Under the pieces are notes generated by a model. The model was not told where the DNA came from. It saw nothing but the letters and a program-made list of their open reading frames with translations, and searched no databases. A stretch of DNA of 64,000 bases from Bacillota bacterium (GTDB lineage: Bacteria > Bacillota > Clostridia > Acetivibrionales > JAEXSP01): the NCBI GenBank assembly GCA_023453795.1, contig JAEXSP010000008.1, forward strand, positions 62,001 to 126,000. The letters are read 5' to 3'. Below, piece by piece: positions 42,834 through 52,445 of this stretch (positions are counted from its first letter, which is position 1; each line of letters starts with the position of its first letter). The position numbers were made by a program, and so were the translations under genes.

Positions 42834-43531
42834 TACCACTCAATCCTTTCTGCCGGAAGGACATTTTCATTAACCCTATCCTCTGCGATTTGTCCGCTTC
42901 TTAGTCTTATCATTCTATGAGCCATTCCGGAAATGGCACTGTTATGAGTTATAATAAGAACCGTTGTATTGTATTTTCTATTCACATCCGAAATCAATTT
43001 TAAAATTGCTTTTGACGTAGCATAATCCAAGGCTCCGGTCGGCTCGTCACAGAGGAGCAGTTTCGGATTCTTCACCAACGCTCTAGCAATGGACACTCTT
43101 TGCTGCTGTCCCCCGCTAAGCTCTCTCGGAAACCTGTTTTTCAGCTCCTTCATCCCGACAGCTTCGAGTATTTCATCTATATTCATTGGATTTTTACTTA
43201 TGTTTGCCGATACCTCCACATTTTCAGCTACTGTAAGATTAGGTATCAGATTATAGAACTGAAATATGAATCCTATGCTTTCTCTCCTGTACTCAGTCAA
43301 CTGATTATCGTTCATACCTGTTATTTCGGTATTGTCAACCATAACCCTCCCCTTGTCCGCAAGGTCGATTCCGCCGACAATGTTCAGCATTGTGGACTTA
43401 CCGGAGCCGGATGGGCCAAGTATCACTCCGATCTGCCCCTTTTCAAGAGACATGCTTACATTGTCCAAAGCCTTAAAAGTAGTGCTTCCTGATTTATATA
43501 TTTTTTCTATATTACTGATTTCCAAAAACAT
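42833..43531 (-). CDS. ABC transporter ATPase, MacB/LolD type
   Basis: A 232-residue ATPase: GPSGSGKS, LSGGQQQR, LLLCDEPTGALD. The DEPTGALD form is typical of MacB/LolD/BceA systems that pair with FtsX-type permeases. AGGGGG lies nine bases before the ATG. Middle gene of a TetR-ATPase-permease operon. Confidence 0.92.
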   Translation of the reverse strand: MFLEISNIEKIYKSGSTTFKALDNVSMSLEKGQIGVILGPSGSGKSTMLNIVGGIDLADKGRVMVDNTEITGMNDNQLTEYRRESIGFIFQFYNLIPNLTVAENVEVSANISKNPMNIDEILEAVGMKELKNRFPRELSGGQQQRVSIARALVKNPKLLLCDEPTGALDYATSKAILKLISDVNRKYNTTVLIITHNSAISGMAHRMIRLRSGQIAEDRVNENVLPAERIEW

Positions 43532-43578
43532 AAAGCTACCCCCTAGTGTTTTAACTTATAATCTGTCCTTTATCACAT

Positions 43579-44178
43579 TTACTTGATCAAATAATCTGTA
43601 ATCATATCCACATATGCCTTAATAACCTTTTCGTAGACATCTTCCCCAATATCGTTCTTATGAAAGACCATAAAGAAAAGGGCCCTTAGAATACCGGATA
43701 CCACTTTCGAGTCATGATCCTTCAGAAAACCGGACTCCTTAAAAGCAGTGTACATTTCGTCAACACTTGAATCATCACTGTCGAAATGCTTCTGAACTCT
43801 CTCCGGCGGAAGCTTTCGGATAAGATATTCCATATCCTCCATATTGATAAGGATGCTCAGCATCGGATTCTCATCCATTGAAAGGATGAGGTTATTCATG
43901 CATTCTCTGAAGCTTTCTTTCGGCGGTTTGGCAGGATTAAAAATGTCCGCAATCACCTTTTGCTTTATTTCCGCCTCAATCTGCTCAAATATCTCAAAGA
44001 ATAATTCCTCTTTACTGTCGTAAAATATGTAGAATGCACCTTTTGATATCCCTGCCGCCCTTGCAAGATCCTCAACACCGGTTTTTCTAACCCCATATGT
44101 TGTTAGGAATTCCTTTCCTTTTTCAAGCAGTTTATTTCGTATTATCTCTTTTTCTCTTTCTGTAAATCCTTTAGGCAT
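43579..44178 (-). CDS. TetR-family repressor
   Basis: A 199-residue regulator with an N-terminal TetR helix-turn-helix (TTYGVRKTGVEDLARAAG, then GAFYIFYDSKEELFFE) and a divergent helical ligand domain. AGGAG lies seven bases before the ATG. It is 48 bp upstream of the ABC genes and in the same direction, so it probably represses its own operon until the transported compound is present. Confidence 0.9.
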   Translation of the reverse strand: MPKGFTEREKEIIRNKLLEKGKEFLTTYGVRKTGVEDLARAAGISKGAFYIFYDSKEELFFEIFEQIEAEIKQKVIADIFNPAKPPKESFRECMNNLILSMDENPMLSILINMEDMEYLIRKLPPERVQKHFDSDDSSVDEMYTAFKESGFLKDHDSKVVSGILRALFFMVFHKNDIGEDVYEKVIKAYVDMITDYLIK

Positions 44179-44277
44179 AATATTGCTCCTGTTTACATGT
44201 GACTATTTTTGTTTTTTGGTCATATGTTCATTGTAATAAATTTCAATGCATTTGTCAAATTATAAAAAATGCGATAC

Positions 44278-44318
44278 ACAAAAAAGTGGCTGCTAATATA
44301 CAGAGTATACAGCAGCCA
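44278..44318 (-). terminator. Terminator of the pectinase operon
   Basis: TGGCTGCT and AGCAGCCA (perfect outer stem) with an inner TATAC/GTATA stem. On the minus strand CTTTTTTG follows. It lies 66 bp after the pectinesterase stop. Confidence 0.8.
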
Positions 44319-44383
44319 TAGTCCTTCACTGATTCTATTCTATTAAATTTGTACAGCTTTTTACAGCCATGTGCTTCGGCAAC

Positions 44384-45607
44384 TTAACTTGCGGGAACAG
44401 GCAAGGTATTTATCATTTTTAGCAAGTACATTTTAAGGTACGAAAAATCTATACTGTCGATTTTACCATCCAGATTTAAATCTCCCGCCTTTTGCCAATA
44501 CTCGGAAGGCATAGAACCGGTCATTTTCAGAAGATAACTCTTCATAATACCGAAATCCAACGCATCTACTACCTTATCGTCGTTTACATCACCGTATATG
44601 AAATCCGGACCCGATATCGGATTCCAACCGTCGGAACCCGCAAGAAATTTTTCCATCGTATAGTCGGCAGCTTTCGAAGAAGGCAGCTGCTTTCTTGATG
44701 TATTCACACCGGCGCCGGTATTTTTATATTCCCACATTTCATAATTTGCTGGATCATTTCCCGACATAACGGTCCACCCGGCATCTGCGATATGTGCCCC
44801 CAATTCGCACTCCCTGAATAATACCTTGGGTGCAATACCTGTACCGGAACTGGGAATCCATGGCCTTCCCAGGTAAGTACTTCTGGGAGTGCAGCTGCTG
44901 GTCAGCCTGCATTTGTAGAATAAATAGCCCTTCTGATTCGATTGGGTACTAGGCGCAGTAATACATCCGCCGCTCCTTGTTAATGAAAAAACCTCGCACT
45001 GATTGAATACGGCATCTGCAGAACCGAATATAAAGTCTACATCCCCCTCTATATAACAATTGAGGTAATATTGTCTGCGCGAATTGCCATTTGCATATAG
45101 TGTGTCCTGATTACCCTTAAATGCACAGTTTTTGAATATCATTTTATCTGCTTTCGCAAGCAAGGCAACAGCTTGACTGCTTCCATATGCAGCTTCATTA
45201 TATGAGTTTTCAAAAGTAATGTTTTCTGCCTGAAAACCGTCCCCAGTTATCGTAACACTGGCACTTCCGGTTGTGCCTATTGTACCGCCTGAAGAAGTTT
45301 TCTTGGCTGCATAATCATCGTAAGTCAATATGGTACCTGTTTTGCTTTGTCCGATCAGCGAAATATTTGTTTTTGATGAAGCTATATTGATTTTCTCCTT
45401 ATATGTCCCATCTTTAATGTATATTGTTGTTCTGGCCGGGCTATTGGCAGGCACTTTATCTACAGCTGCCTGAACTGTTGTATAATTGCCGCTTCCATCC
45501 TTTGCAACAACCATATCGTAGGCAGCTGCATTTGTGTTGGGCAAAAACAGAACTTGAGTAACAAGAACAGCAACTAAAGTCAATCCCCAAATTTTAGGTT
45601 TACTCAT
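44384..45607 (-). CDS. Cellulosomal pectinesterase (CE8) with dockerin
   Basis: A 407-residue secreted enzyme that removes methyl esters from pectin. Signal peptide to about residue 27; CE8 beta-helix with QDTLYA (catalytic Gln/Asp region), DVDFIFGSADAVF (second Asp) and YLGRPW (Arg). The C-terminal 65 residues form a type I dockerin with two Ca-binding repeats, GDVNDDKVVDALDFG and GDLNLDGKIDSIDFS, which attach it to a scaffoldin cohesin. Last gene of a three-gene operon with PL11 and PL10 enzymes. Confidence 0.92.
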   Translation of the reverse strand: MSKPKIWGLTLVAVLVTQVLFLPNTNAAAYDMVVAKDGSGNYTTVQAAVDKVPANSPARTTIYIKDGTYKEKINIASSKTNISLIGQSKTGTILTYDDYAAKKTSSGGTIGTTGSASVTITGDGFQAENITFENSYNEAAYGSSQAVALLAKADKMIFKNCAFKGNQDTLYANGNSRRQYYLNCYIEGDVDFIFGSADAVFNQCEVFSLTRSGGCITAPSTQSNQKGYLFYKCRLTSSCTPRSTYLGRPWIPSSGTGIAPKVLFRECELGAHIADAGWTVMSGNDPANYEMWEYKNTGAGVNTSRKQLPSSKAADYTMEKFLAGSDGWNPISGPDFIYGDVNDDKVVDALDFGIMKSYLLKMTGSMPSEYWQKAGDLNLDGKIDSIDFSYLKMYLLKMINTLPVPAS

Positions 45608-45646
45608 TTTTATATATCCCCCTTTGAATAAAACCTCGTGGATGAG

Positions 45647-47773
45647 TCAAGAAACCGGCAGCTTATCTATCATTTTTAATAAATACATTTTTAGGTATAA
45701 AAAGTCCAAACTGTCGATTGCACCGTTCTGATCTAAATCCCCGGCCTTTCTCCAATTATCGGAGGGCATTGAATCGGTTATTTTCAGCAGATAACCTTTC
45801 ATAATGCCAAAATCCAGTGCGTCTACAGTATTATCGCCATTTACATCACCATATAGAAAAGGCGCTGCATAATCCGTATTAATATTTGGAGCAGCCGGTG
45901 CCGACATGCCCTCGCCTAAATAATAATCCGGATAAACTGAGGACAGATATCCTTTCACATCTACAGAATTCCTGTATGCAGGGTTATGCATAAGGGTATA
46001 GATTCTGTATTCTGTCGGTATTGTAGTAGTGTATATACGAAGTTCCGTGTTGTCAGTAGTTTCAAGTATAATCTCTTCACGCCAGTCACCCAAAATATCT
46101 CCGTAGAAAGGCGGTCTTCCAGCATAAGTGCACTTTACCCCTTCGCTGTAAATCGTATACAGCCTGTTACTGGCTTTTGTAGTATAATTCCATTTATTAA
46201 TAGCGGCATTAAAACCCTCTTTGCCGATACCGTCAAAAAACTCTCGGAGCAAGTCTCCGTCCCACCAGATACTTAAGCTTGGGAAGGTCTTTTCAGTGCC
46301 TATAGCCGTTCCCTTGCAATTATATAAATTTTCGAGAGTCGACCAGCATTCCATCCCCTTGTAGGTAGGATCAATATCTGCGCAGTCTCCTCTTCCGACA
46401 TCGCCAACTGCACTCATATACATTTTTTTAATCATGGTTCCGTTAGCCGCATCATATATTGCAGCGCCAAGAAGACTGGGGTTATTCTGCTGTATTGAAT
46501 AGCATTCCAGGCCATTCCTGTCAGGATCGATATCTCCTATTATGAAACGGTCTCCGTGCGTCAACTCCGTTGCATACAACAAGGTTCCGTTATCATCAAG
46601 CATTGAGCCTCCCCATGATATCTCATCCTTTCCGTCCTTATCGACATCTACTGCACGAATAGCATGAAAATCAGGAAAATTCTTTCCCGACGGCAGGGTT
46701 TGTTTCTTTGCGTCCCACTTCCAACGCTGTATAAGCTTTCCGTCCCTGAAATCCCATGCTTCAACCTTCATTACATCACCGGGACCTCTTGACATAACCA
46801 CACTTGGATGAACGCCATCCAAATAAGCTACTGTCATGAACATAAAGCTTGCCCTGTTTCCGTAATTATCTCCCCAATCCGTAAGATTTCCTCTTGAAAT
46901 AAAATTTGCTCTGCTCAATTCTTTTCCGGTCATGCCGTCAACTACGGATATAAATTCCGGTCCCGACAGTACCTGATATGTTGTCAATGATGTATTGCAG
47001 TAGTTTGTTATACCGTCATTATTTGTGTCTCCGATAACGGCACCATCCCCAAACTTCGTACCCTCTCCTGTTTTTATAAGAACTTCGGCCTTGCCGTCAC
47101 TATTTAAATCCGATACAACCAAAGGAGAAGTCATAGCTGTATTATAGGTTTCGATATTCGGTCCCAGATTGATACGCCAGAGAAATGTACCATCTGACTT
47201 ATAGGCTTCTACCTGAACAGGCGACCTGTCATCATTCATCCGCTTCACAATGTAGTCATATTTTCCGTCCCCGTCGAGATCTCCTACATTTACATGCATG
47301 GTATAATAACCCGAAGGAAGATTTTGCAGTTTTATAGGAATGTACTGTCTGACAGCGGTATTGGCCGGCAGAGTGTACGTTTCGCTGGCATTACCCTCAA
47401 TTCCGTTTAAAACAGTTTTTACAAAGTAGTAATTATTTTTGGTTAAATCAACACCTGTATCAACATAGTTTGTACTTGAAGTAATAGGAGCACTGTTCAA
47501 CTTAACGGCACTGCCGTCAGAGGTTCTACGATAAAGGTTGAAAGCAATACTGCTCGGGTCGGTTCCAAGAAGACGCCAACCGACATAAACTTTTCCACTT
47601 CCCTGGTTAACGGCAACAATTCCGCGATCAAGCCTTTCCATATATCTGCTTGGAATAGCCGATGAAGCCGCTTTCGCAGATTGAGTCCCGGTGACGGCGG
47701 CAATACTACTGCTGATTAGCAGTGCTGCCAGAATAACACTTACTTTTTTTACACACTTCAATTTACTCACCAT
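45647..47773 (-). CDS. Cellulosomal rhamnogalacturonan lyase (PL11) with dockerin
   Basis: A 708-residue secreted lyase that cuts the rhamnogalacturonan I backbone of pectin. Signal peptide to about residue 35; PL11 eight-bladed propeller with many Ca-binding D-x-D-G-D turns (VGDLDGDGKYDYIVKR, VSDLNSDGKAEVLIKTGEG, VDKDGKDEISWGG) and a YesW-like start RYMERLDRGIVAV. The C-terminal dockerin repeats are GDVNGDNTVDALDFG and GDLDQNGAIDSLDFL. The ATG at 47773 follows AGGGG by five bases. Confidence 0.92.
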   Translation of the reverse strand: MVSKLKCVKKVSVILAALLISSSIAAVTGTQSAKAASSAIPSRYMERLDRGIVAVNQGSGKVYVGWRLLGTDPSSIAFNLYRRTSDGSAVKLNSAPITSSTNYVDTGVDLTKNNYYFVKTVLNGIEGNASETYTLPANTAVRQYIPIKLQNLPSGYYTMHVNVGDLDGDGKYDYIVKRMNDDRSPVQVEAYKSDGTFLWRINLGPNIETYNTAMTSPLVVSDLNSDGKAEVLIKTGEGTKFGDGAVIGDTNNDGITNYCNTSLTTYQVLSGPEFISVVDGMTGKELSRANFISRGNLTDWGDNYGNRASFMFMTVAYLDGVHPSVVMSRGPGDVMKVEAWDFRDGKLIQRWKWDAKKQTLPSGKNFPDFHAIRAVDVDKDGKDEISWGGSMLDDNGTLLYATELTHGDRFIIGDIDPDRNGLECYSIQQNNPSLLGAAIYDAANGTMIKKMYMSAVGDVGRGDCADIDPTYKGMECWSTLENLYNCKGTAIGTEKTFPSLSIWWDGDLLREFFDGIGKEGFNAAINKWNYTTKASNRLYTIYSEGVKCTYAGRPPFYGDILGDWREEIILETTDNTELRIYTTTIPTEYRIYTLMHNPAYRNSVDVKGYLSSVYPDYYLGEGMSAPAAPNINTDYAAPFLYGDVNGDNTVDALDFGIMKGYLLKITDSMPSDNWRKAGDLDQNGAIDSLDFLYLKMYLLKMIDKLPVS

Positions 47774-47829
47774 ATTCACCCCTAAATTCAGTTTTATTAA
47801 AACTAATTTTCCTAGTCGCTTATTGAATA

Positions 47830-49053
47830 TCAGAACTCTGTAATCATCTTTAACAGATATTGCTTAATCATTGCAAAATCTAGTGCGTCAACAGAACCGC
47901 TTCCATCAACATCTGCCGCTTTTAAAGCATCGCCTGTCAAATACTGACTTCCAAGCATGTGCTGTTTTACAAGAGCAAAGTCCAGAGCATCTATAGTTCC
48001 ATCATTATTAACATCACCTTTTTTAAACGTTATGTCTTTGACAAGATTTTTAGGCCAATCACCATACCATGCATAGCCGGTTCTTCTTTCCTGACTGATC
48101 TCGGACATTTGATAATGAACGGAGCTGTCACGGTCAACAAACATCGCCCTGTCGGTGCCCAGTTCATAAAAACGCGCCCAGATTGGGGGAGCCGACGGAT
48201 CACTGACAACTACCTTGTCATCCCCTGTGTCAACTACCTTGATTCCCTTGATTTGTACTTTTTTAAACCATACAACAGCAGAGTTGATTGCGTTTGTTAC
48301 TTCAGCACTTGGGTTACTTATTCCTTTTAAGTAATTTACTATACCGACACTTTCACTGGTACAAGTGGATGGCAATTCATAAGCCCTTGCACTTGCCGGT
48401 TTCAGGGTCACTTCGTCATGCTGCTGGCACCATGCGGTTTTGATTCCATTGGAAGTGATTTGCGTATTCAATATACATTTAATCCCTTTTTCAATAGAAG
48501 CACTTGCTTTTGAAGCCCTGGTTGAATCAATAAAGGTATAGTCCCCGCTACGTTTAGAAACATCAGTGAGTAATGTTAAGACATGTACCATGGCATTGTC
48601 ATTATAGGTAATATGTGCATGGTAGGTTCCGGCATCATTAAATACCTGCGGCCATCCCCCATTCGAATATTGTCCGTTTAAAAGAAGGTCAATACCTTTT
48701 TGGCATGCAGCCAGGTATTTTGAGTTTTGGGTTTGTTTGTACGTTTTTGCCAGAACCTTAATTTGTGATGTGGTTGTATCATTATCTATGGTTGATTTGC
48801 CCCAAGACCCGCTGGAGCTTACTGTCATGTCTTTTCTCCAGCCGCCGTCGGCAAGCTGGTACTGGACAATACTGTCTGCAAGCGCAATTCCATCCGCGCT
48901 GCCGAACCAAGAGTCAGAATTTTTAAATACACTTTTCCAATCCGGGGTTGAAGCCTGTACGGCTTCCGGGAATAGCATAACCGAAAAAAGAATAGATATC
49001 AGCATTACCATCTGTAATGCAATTGAAACAAAAAATGTCTTACTCTTCTGCAT
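47830..49053 (-). CDS. Cellulosomal pectate lyase (PL10) with dockerin
   Basis: A 407-residue secreted enzyme that cleaves polygalacturonate by beta-elimination. Signal peptide to about residue 34; PL10 (alpha/alpha)3 fold marked by QLADGGWRKDM, TIDNDTTTSQI, NGGWPQVF, ITYNDNAMV, AWCQQHDEVTL and the catalytic Arg region RARAYELP-like ARAYELPS. The dockerin repeats GDVNNDGTIDALDFA and ADVDGSGSVDALDFA both carry Ala-Leu recognition pairs. AGGAGGT lies nine bases before the ATG. First gene of the operon. Confidence 0.92.
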   Translation of the reverse strand: MQKSKTFFVSIALQMVMLISILFSVMLFPEAVQASTPDWKSVFKNSDSWFGSADGIALADSIVQYQLADGGWRKDMTVSSSGSWGKSTIDNDTTTSQIKVLAKTYKQTQNSKYLAACQKGIDLLLNGQYSNGGWPQVFNDAGTYHAHITYNDNAMVHVLTLLTDVSKRSGDYTFIDSTRASKASASIEKGIKCILNTQITSNGIKTAWCQQHDEVTLKPASARAYELPSTCTSESVGIVNYLKGISNPSAEVTNAINSAVVWFKKVQIKGIKVVDTGDDKVVVSDPSAPPIWARFYELGTDRAMFVDRDSSVHYQMSEISQERRTGYAWYGDWPKNLVKDITFKKGDVNNDGTIDALDFALVKQHMLGSQYLTGDALKAADVDGSGSVDALDFAMIKQYLLKMITEF

Positions 49054-49336
49054 ATCCAAATTACCTCCTGAAAATTTATTAGCTTCTAAAGATCCTCCTA
49101 TTAAGGTAAATATAGGATGCTAAACATTCCATACAGCATAAAAAATATAATGCTAAAAATATAATAATTATATTATAAATAATGTTCACATGGAAAAAAA
49201 TACATTATTTTTGTGGAAAGGTTAGAAATAAGAGTAAATTAAAGTGGTAGATGATTATACATAAAAATAAAATGTTGTATAATTTTTTGAAACGACCTTG
49301 TTCCATATCCTTCGAAACAGGCAAAATAATCAAATA
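49054..49336. other. AT-rich intergenic region between the pectinase operon and csoR
   Basis: About 280 bp, strongly A/T-rich, with an AATATAAT/ATTATATT palindrome near 49157. It must contain the pectinase promoter on the minus strand. I found no match to a catabolite-response element and no terminator. Confidence 0.5.
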
Positions 49337-49365
49337 TTGTTTGAAGAATTCATTTTATGTATAAT
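49337..49365 (+). promoter_or_regulatory. Sigma-A promoter of csoR
   Basis: TTGTTT and a perfect TATAAT separated by 17 bp; transcription would begin near 49372. Confidence 0.55.
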
Positions 49366-49373
49366 ATATTTAT

Positions 49374-49390
49374 ATACCCCTATACAGTAT
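49374..49390 (+). promoter_or_regulatory. Probable CsoR operator at the transcription start
   Basis: ATACCCCTATACAGTAT, with ATAC/GTAT ends and a C-run, resembles the Firmicutes CsoR operator (ATACCC-N-GGGTAT type) in its left half. It covers the predicted transcription start and reaches the ribosome site, so CsoR would repress its own gene. The right half is degenerate. Confidence 0.45.
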
Positions 49391-49404
49391 CGGAGGTAAT
49401 CTGG

Positions 49405-49686
49405 ATGGAAGAAAATAATGCGGTTTCCAAGGAAAATATGTTAAAAAGGCTTAGGCGTATTGAAGGACAGGTTAAGGGAATAAGTAAAATGATAGAAGAG
49501 GATAAAAGCTGTGTAGATATTCTCACACAAGTAGCGGCGGTTCGCGCTGCAATTAACAAGGTTGGTGGACTGATACTTGAAAGCCATTCAAAAAGCTGCA
49601 TTGAAAAGGCTGTCTTTACTGACGACAGGGAAAAGGCAATGGAGGAGCTATCCAAAACAATGCAGAGTTTTCTGAAATTTGTATAG
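49405..49686 (+). CDS. csoR: CsoR-family metal-sensing repressor
   Basis: A 93-residue all-helical repressor (DUF156). The metal ligands fit the copper sensor CsoR: Cys in KSCVDIL, then His and Cys in SHSKSC (HxxxC). The family core LKRLRRIEGQVKGISKM is present. GGAGGT lies seven bases before the ATG at 49405. Apo-CsoR blocks transcription and releases on Cu(I). No copA/copZ lies next to it in the window, so its targets other than itself are elsewhere. Confidence 0.9.
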   Translation: MEENNAVSKENMLKRLRRIEGQVKGISKMIEEDKSCVDILTQVAAVRAAINKVGGLILESHSKSCIEKAVFTDDREKAMEELSKTMQSFLKFV

Positions 49687-49743
49687 ATGGCTAATCCCCT
49701 ATGCCCTTGGTGTACGGTTGCAAAGAATTATAAACAGACAAAA

Positions 49744-49785
49744 TTTAAAGGCCCAAACTTAGAACTTTGCTTGTCAGCCTTTAAA
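49744..49785. terminator. Hairpin between csoR and the hydantoinase gene
   Basis: TTTAAAGGC (49744-49752) and GCCTTTAAA (49777-49785) form a 9-bp stem with a 24-base loop between convergent genes. The T-tract is poor on either strand. Confidence 0.45.
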
Positions 49786-49814
49786 TAAGTTAAAATACTA
49801 TAACTGCCGTACTA

Positions 49815-51245
49815 TTACATACCGAAGCTCTTCATCAGTCCGCTGTCATTTTTTCTCTTTATAAAACAGCCATCTCCTTTATTTCCGAGAAATCTTCCAC
49901 CTTCTACGATAATCTTTCCCTTCGAAATAGTCATCACCGGATATCCTTTTACTTTCATTCCCTGGTAAAGGCAGTAGTCAATATTATTATGAAGCACCTC
50001 CGGACACAAGGATACTTCCTTGTCCATATTCACAATGACAAGGTCAGCATCACTTCCGGGAGCTATGGCTCCCTTTTGGGGATACATTCCAAACAGCTTT
50101 GCTATGTTTGTACTGGTAATCTCGGCAAGTCTTCCTATACTTATCCTTCCTTTGGATACTCCTTCAGACAATAATATCGAAAGCCTTGTTTCTATACCTG
50201 AAATACCGTTTACAACCTTGGTGAAATCCTGTACAAAGGAACCGTCCGTTTTTTTCTCAAGGAACATCGTCTTTTCCTCAACAGAATAAGTACAGTCATC
50301 GGAACCCGTGACGGAAATTATATTGCTGCTTATGCCGCTCCACAGAGCCTCTGCTTCCTCCGGAGCCCTAAGCGGCGGCGAACATATGGCAAGATGCCCG
50401 TCATCTTTATTATATAAGCCGTTGAACAGAGTCAGGTAATGTGGGCACGTTTCCACATATACAGGCTGATTCCGCTTTTGAGCGTATCCGGCGATATTAA
50501 GAGCTTCTCCGTTTGTTGTATGAACAAGCAGCAGAGCATTTCCGACATAAGCCGAATACAGCACAGCCCTGTTTACTGCTTCAACTTCACATAAAACAGG
50601 TTTTGCCTCAGGGAAGCGCCTCCAGCTCAAGTCACCCTCGTTTTTAAACTGTTCAATGTTCGATTCAGCTATCGCATTGCTTTCCGCATGTACCATCGCA
50701 AGCAGATTATGCTCCTTTGCAAGCCTGAAAACCTTCAGTATAGTCTCATCGTCAGCCATAACTCCTTCCTTTTTATAGGTCATAAAGAGTTTAAAGGATG
50801 GACAGCCGTAATTTTCGAGTTCCCTTATTTCAGACATTATTCTGTTATCGACCTCAACGATTTTTGCATGGATTGCATAATCTATAGCCGACTTGCTCAT
50901 TTCCTGCTTTCTCTTGTCAATCGCTTCCAATATAGAGCTGCCTTTAAAGGTATTAGTAAAATCCATGAAGGTTGTGACCCCTCCGAATGCTGCGGATATA
51001 CTCTGGGTATAAAAGTCATTGGCTCCGAAACAGCCCTGAAACGGAGCTTCTACATGCATATGCGCATCAATAACGCCGGGCAGTACATAATTCCCTTCCG
51101 CATCAATAATTCTTTCGGCTTCTGCATTTATACCGGGAATACCTATAGAGCTAATTCTGCCGTCTTTAACTGCAATGTCTGCTTTTACTGTATCGCAGGG
51201 CATTACAACCATTCCGTTTTTGATAATTAAGTCATACAAATACAT
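49815..51245 (-). CDS. Hydantoinase/dihydropyrimidinase-type amidohydrolase
   Basis: A 476-residue cyclic amidohydrolase. The binuclear metal site is complete: HMHVEAP (HxH), the carbamylated Lys in SFKLFMTYK, His in MVHAES and VHTTN, and Asp in TGSDDC. It would open a cyclic amide ring (hydantoin, dihydropyrimidine or a related ureide). Its ATG forms a TAATG overlap with the M20 gene, so it is last in the importer operon. The exact substrate is not readable. Confidence 0.9.
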   Translation of the reverse strand: MYLYDLIIKNGMVVMPCDTVKADIAVKDGRISSIGIPGINAEAERIIDAEGNYVLPGVIDAHMHVEAPFQGCFGANDFYTQSISAAFGGVTTFMDFTNTFKGSSILEAIDKRKQEMSKSAIDYAIHAKIVEVDNRIMSEIRELENYGCPSFKLFMTYKKEGVMADDETILKVFRLAKEHNLLAMVHAESNAIAESNIEQFKNEGDLSWRRFPEAKPVLCEVEAVNRAVLYSAYVGNALLLVHTTNGEALNIAGYAQKRNQPVYVETCPHYLTLFNGLYNKDDGHLAICSPPLRAPEEAEALWSGISSNIISVTGSDDCTYSVEEKTMFLEKKTDGSFVQDFTKVVNGISGIETRLSILLSEGVSKGRISIGRLAEITSTNIAKLFGMYPQKGAIAPGSDADLVIVNMDKEVSLCPEVLHNNIDYCLYQGMKVKGYPVMTISKGKIIVEGGRFLGNKGDGCFIKRKNDSGLMKSFGM

Positions 51246-52444
51246 TACCTCCCAACCGAACAATTTTCCATGACCAATCTGATCAAAACCTGCGCACCTA
51301 TCTCAAGTGCATTTTCATCTATATCGAATTTCGGGTGATGATTGCCGTAGAACTCTTGCGAACCGGGGTTTCTGCTGCCAATGAACATATAGCAGCCCGG
51401 TACGTGTCTCAAGTAGTTTCCGAAATCTTCGCTTATCATGACTCTGTCCTGTACAAGAATGTCTGTTTCCGCAATAACTCCTCTTGCTGCTTCGAGAAGT
51501 AAGGCCGTTTGCTTTTGACTGTTTGAAAGAAGCGGAAAGCCCTCCGGAAACTTTAAAGTAAACTTTGAACCATAGCCTTTGCATATGCCCTCAAGAATAT
51601 CGTTCATCTGTTTCTTTATCCGGACGGCCGTAGTTTCATTGAAACATCTGAATGTACCTTTAAGATCAACTTTATCCGGAATTATGTTATTGGCAGTTCC
51701 CCCATGAATCGACCCTATCGACAGAACAGCCGGTTCCAACGGGGATATCTGCCTGCTTATTATAGTCTGAAACTGGTTTAATACCTGTGCTGCAATTATC
51801 ACAGGATCTATTGACTCCTCGGGAACCGCACCATGTCCGCCTTTACCGTGAATAGTCAAATCAAAGAAATCCGAAGAGGCCATCATAGGTCCCGATGTTG
51901 TGGCTGCCTGACCTACCGTCATGGAGTTGACAAGGTGAAATCCGTAAATGCTGTCCACGCCTTCAAGACATCCTTCATCTATCATTCTGACAGCACCGCC
52001 TGGCAGCAACTCCTCTGAAGGCTGGAACACAAAAGTCAGTTCTCCTTTAAGCTCACAGTGGATTTCAGACAACGCCTCGGCAACACCCAGAAGTATTGCC
52101 ATATGTCCGTCATGACCGCAGGCATGGGTAACTCCTTCAACTCTGGAACGATAGGGCACTTTTTTGGGATCATTTAATGCAAGAGCATCCATATCGGCTC
52201 TGAGGGCTATTCCCGGTCCCTGCCTGCCTGTTTTTATTTTTCCCACGACCCCATAACCGCCTATTCCCTTTTTAACTTCAAGGCCGAATCCGGCCAAAAG
52301 CTCCGCAATAACCTCAGAGGTGTTTTTTTCATGATTGGAGAGCTCCGGATTCATGTGAAAATACCGCCGCCAGCCGATCATGTTTTTCAAGTATGCGTTT
52401 TGTCCGCTCTTCATAAAATATCCTGCCTTTTCTTTAAGGTTCAT
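51245..52444 (-). CDS. M20 family amidohydrolase (hippurate/N-acyl amino acid type)
   Basis: A 399-residue M20D peptidase-like amidohydrolase. Family features: RADMDAL, THACGHDGHMA, FQPSEE, GFHL and the late HHPKFDIDE. It removes an acyl, carbamoyl or amino-acyl group from an amino acid. I prefer the ATG at 52444 with AGGG four bases upstream; an ATG 12 bases earlier overlaps the previous gene. Confidence 0.9.
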   Translation of the reverse strand: MNLKEKAGYFMKSGQNAYLKNMIGWRRYFHMNPELSNHEKNTSEVIAELLAGFGLEVKKGIGGYGVVGKIKTGRQGPGIALRADMDALALNDPKKVPYRSRVEGVTHACGHDGHMAILLGVAEALSEIHCELKGELTFVFQPSEELLPGGAVRMIDEGCLEGVDSIYGFHLVNSMTVGQAATTSGPMMASSDFFDLTIHGKGGHGAVPEESIDPVIIAAQVLNQFQTIISRQISPLEPAVLSIGSIHGGTANNIIPDKVDLKGTFRCFNETTAVRIKKQMNDILEGICKGYGSKFTLKFPEGFPLLSNSQKQTALLLEAARGVIAETDILVQDRVMISEDFGNYLRHVPGCYMFIGSRNPGSQEFYGNHHPKFDIDENALEIGAQVLIRLVMENCSVGR

Positions 52445-52445
52445 A

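Noticed and set aside
49157..49180. Operator function for the AT-only palindrome upstream of the pectinase operon
   Set aside because: In a region this AT-rich such short palindromes occur by chance; no catabolite-response element or other known site overlaps it.
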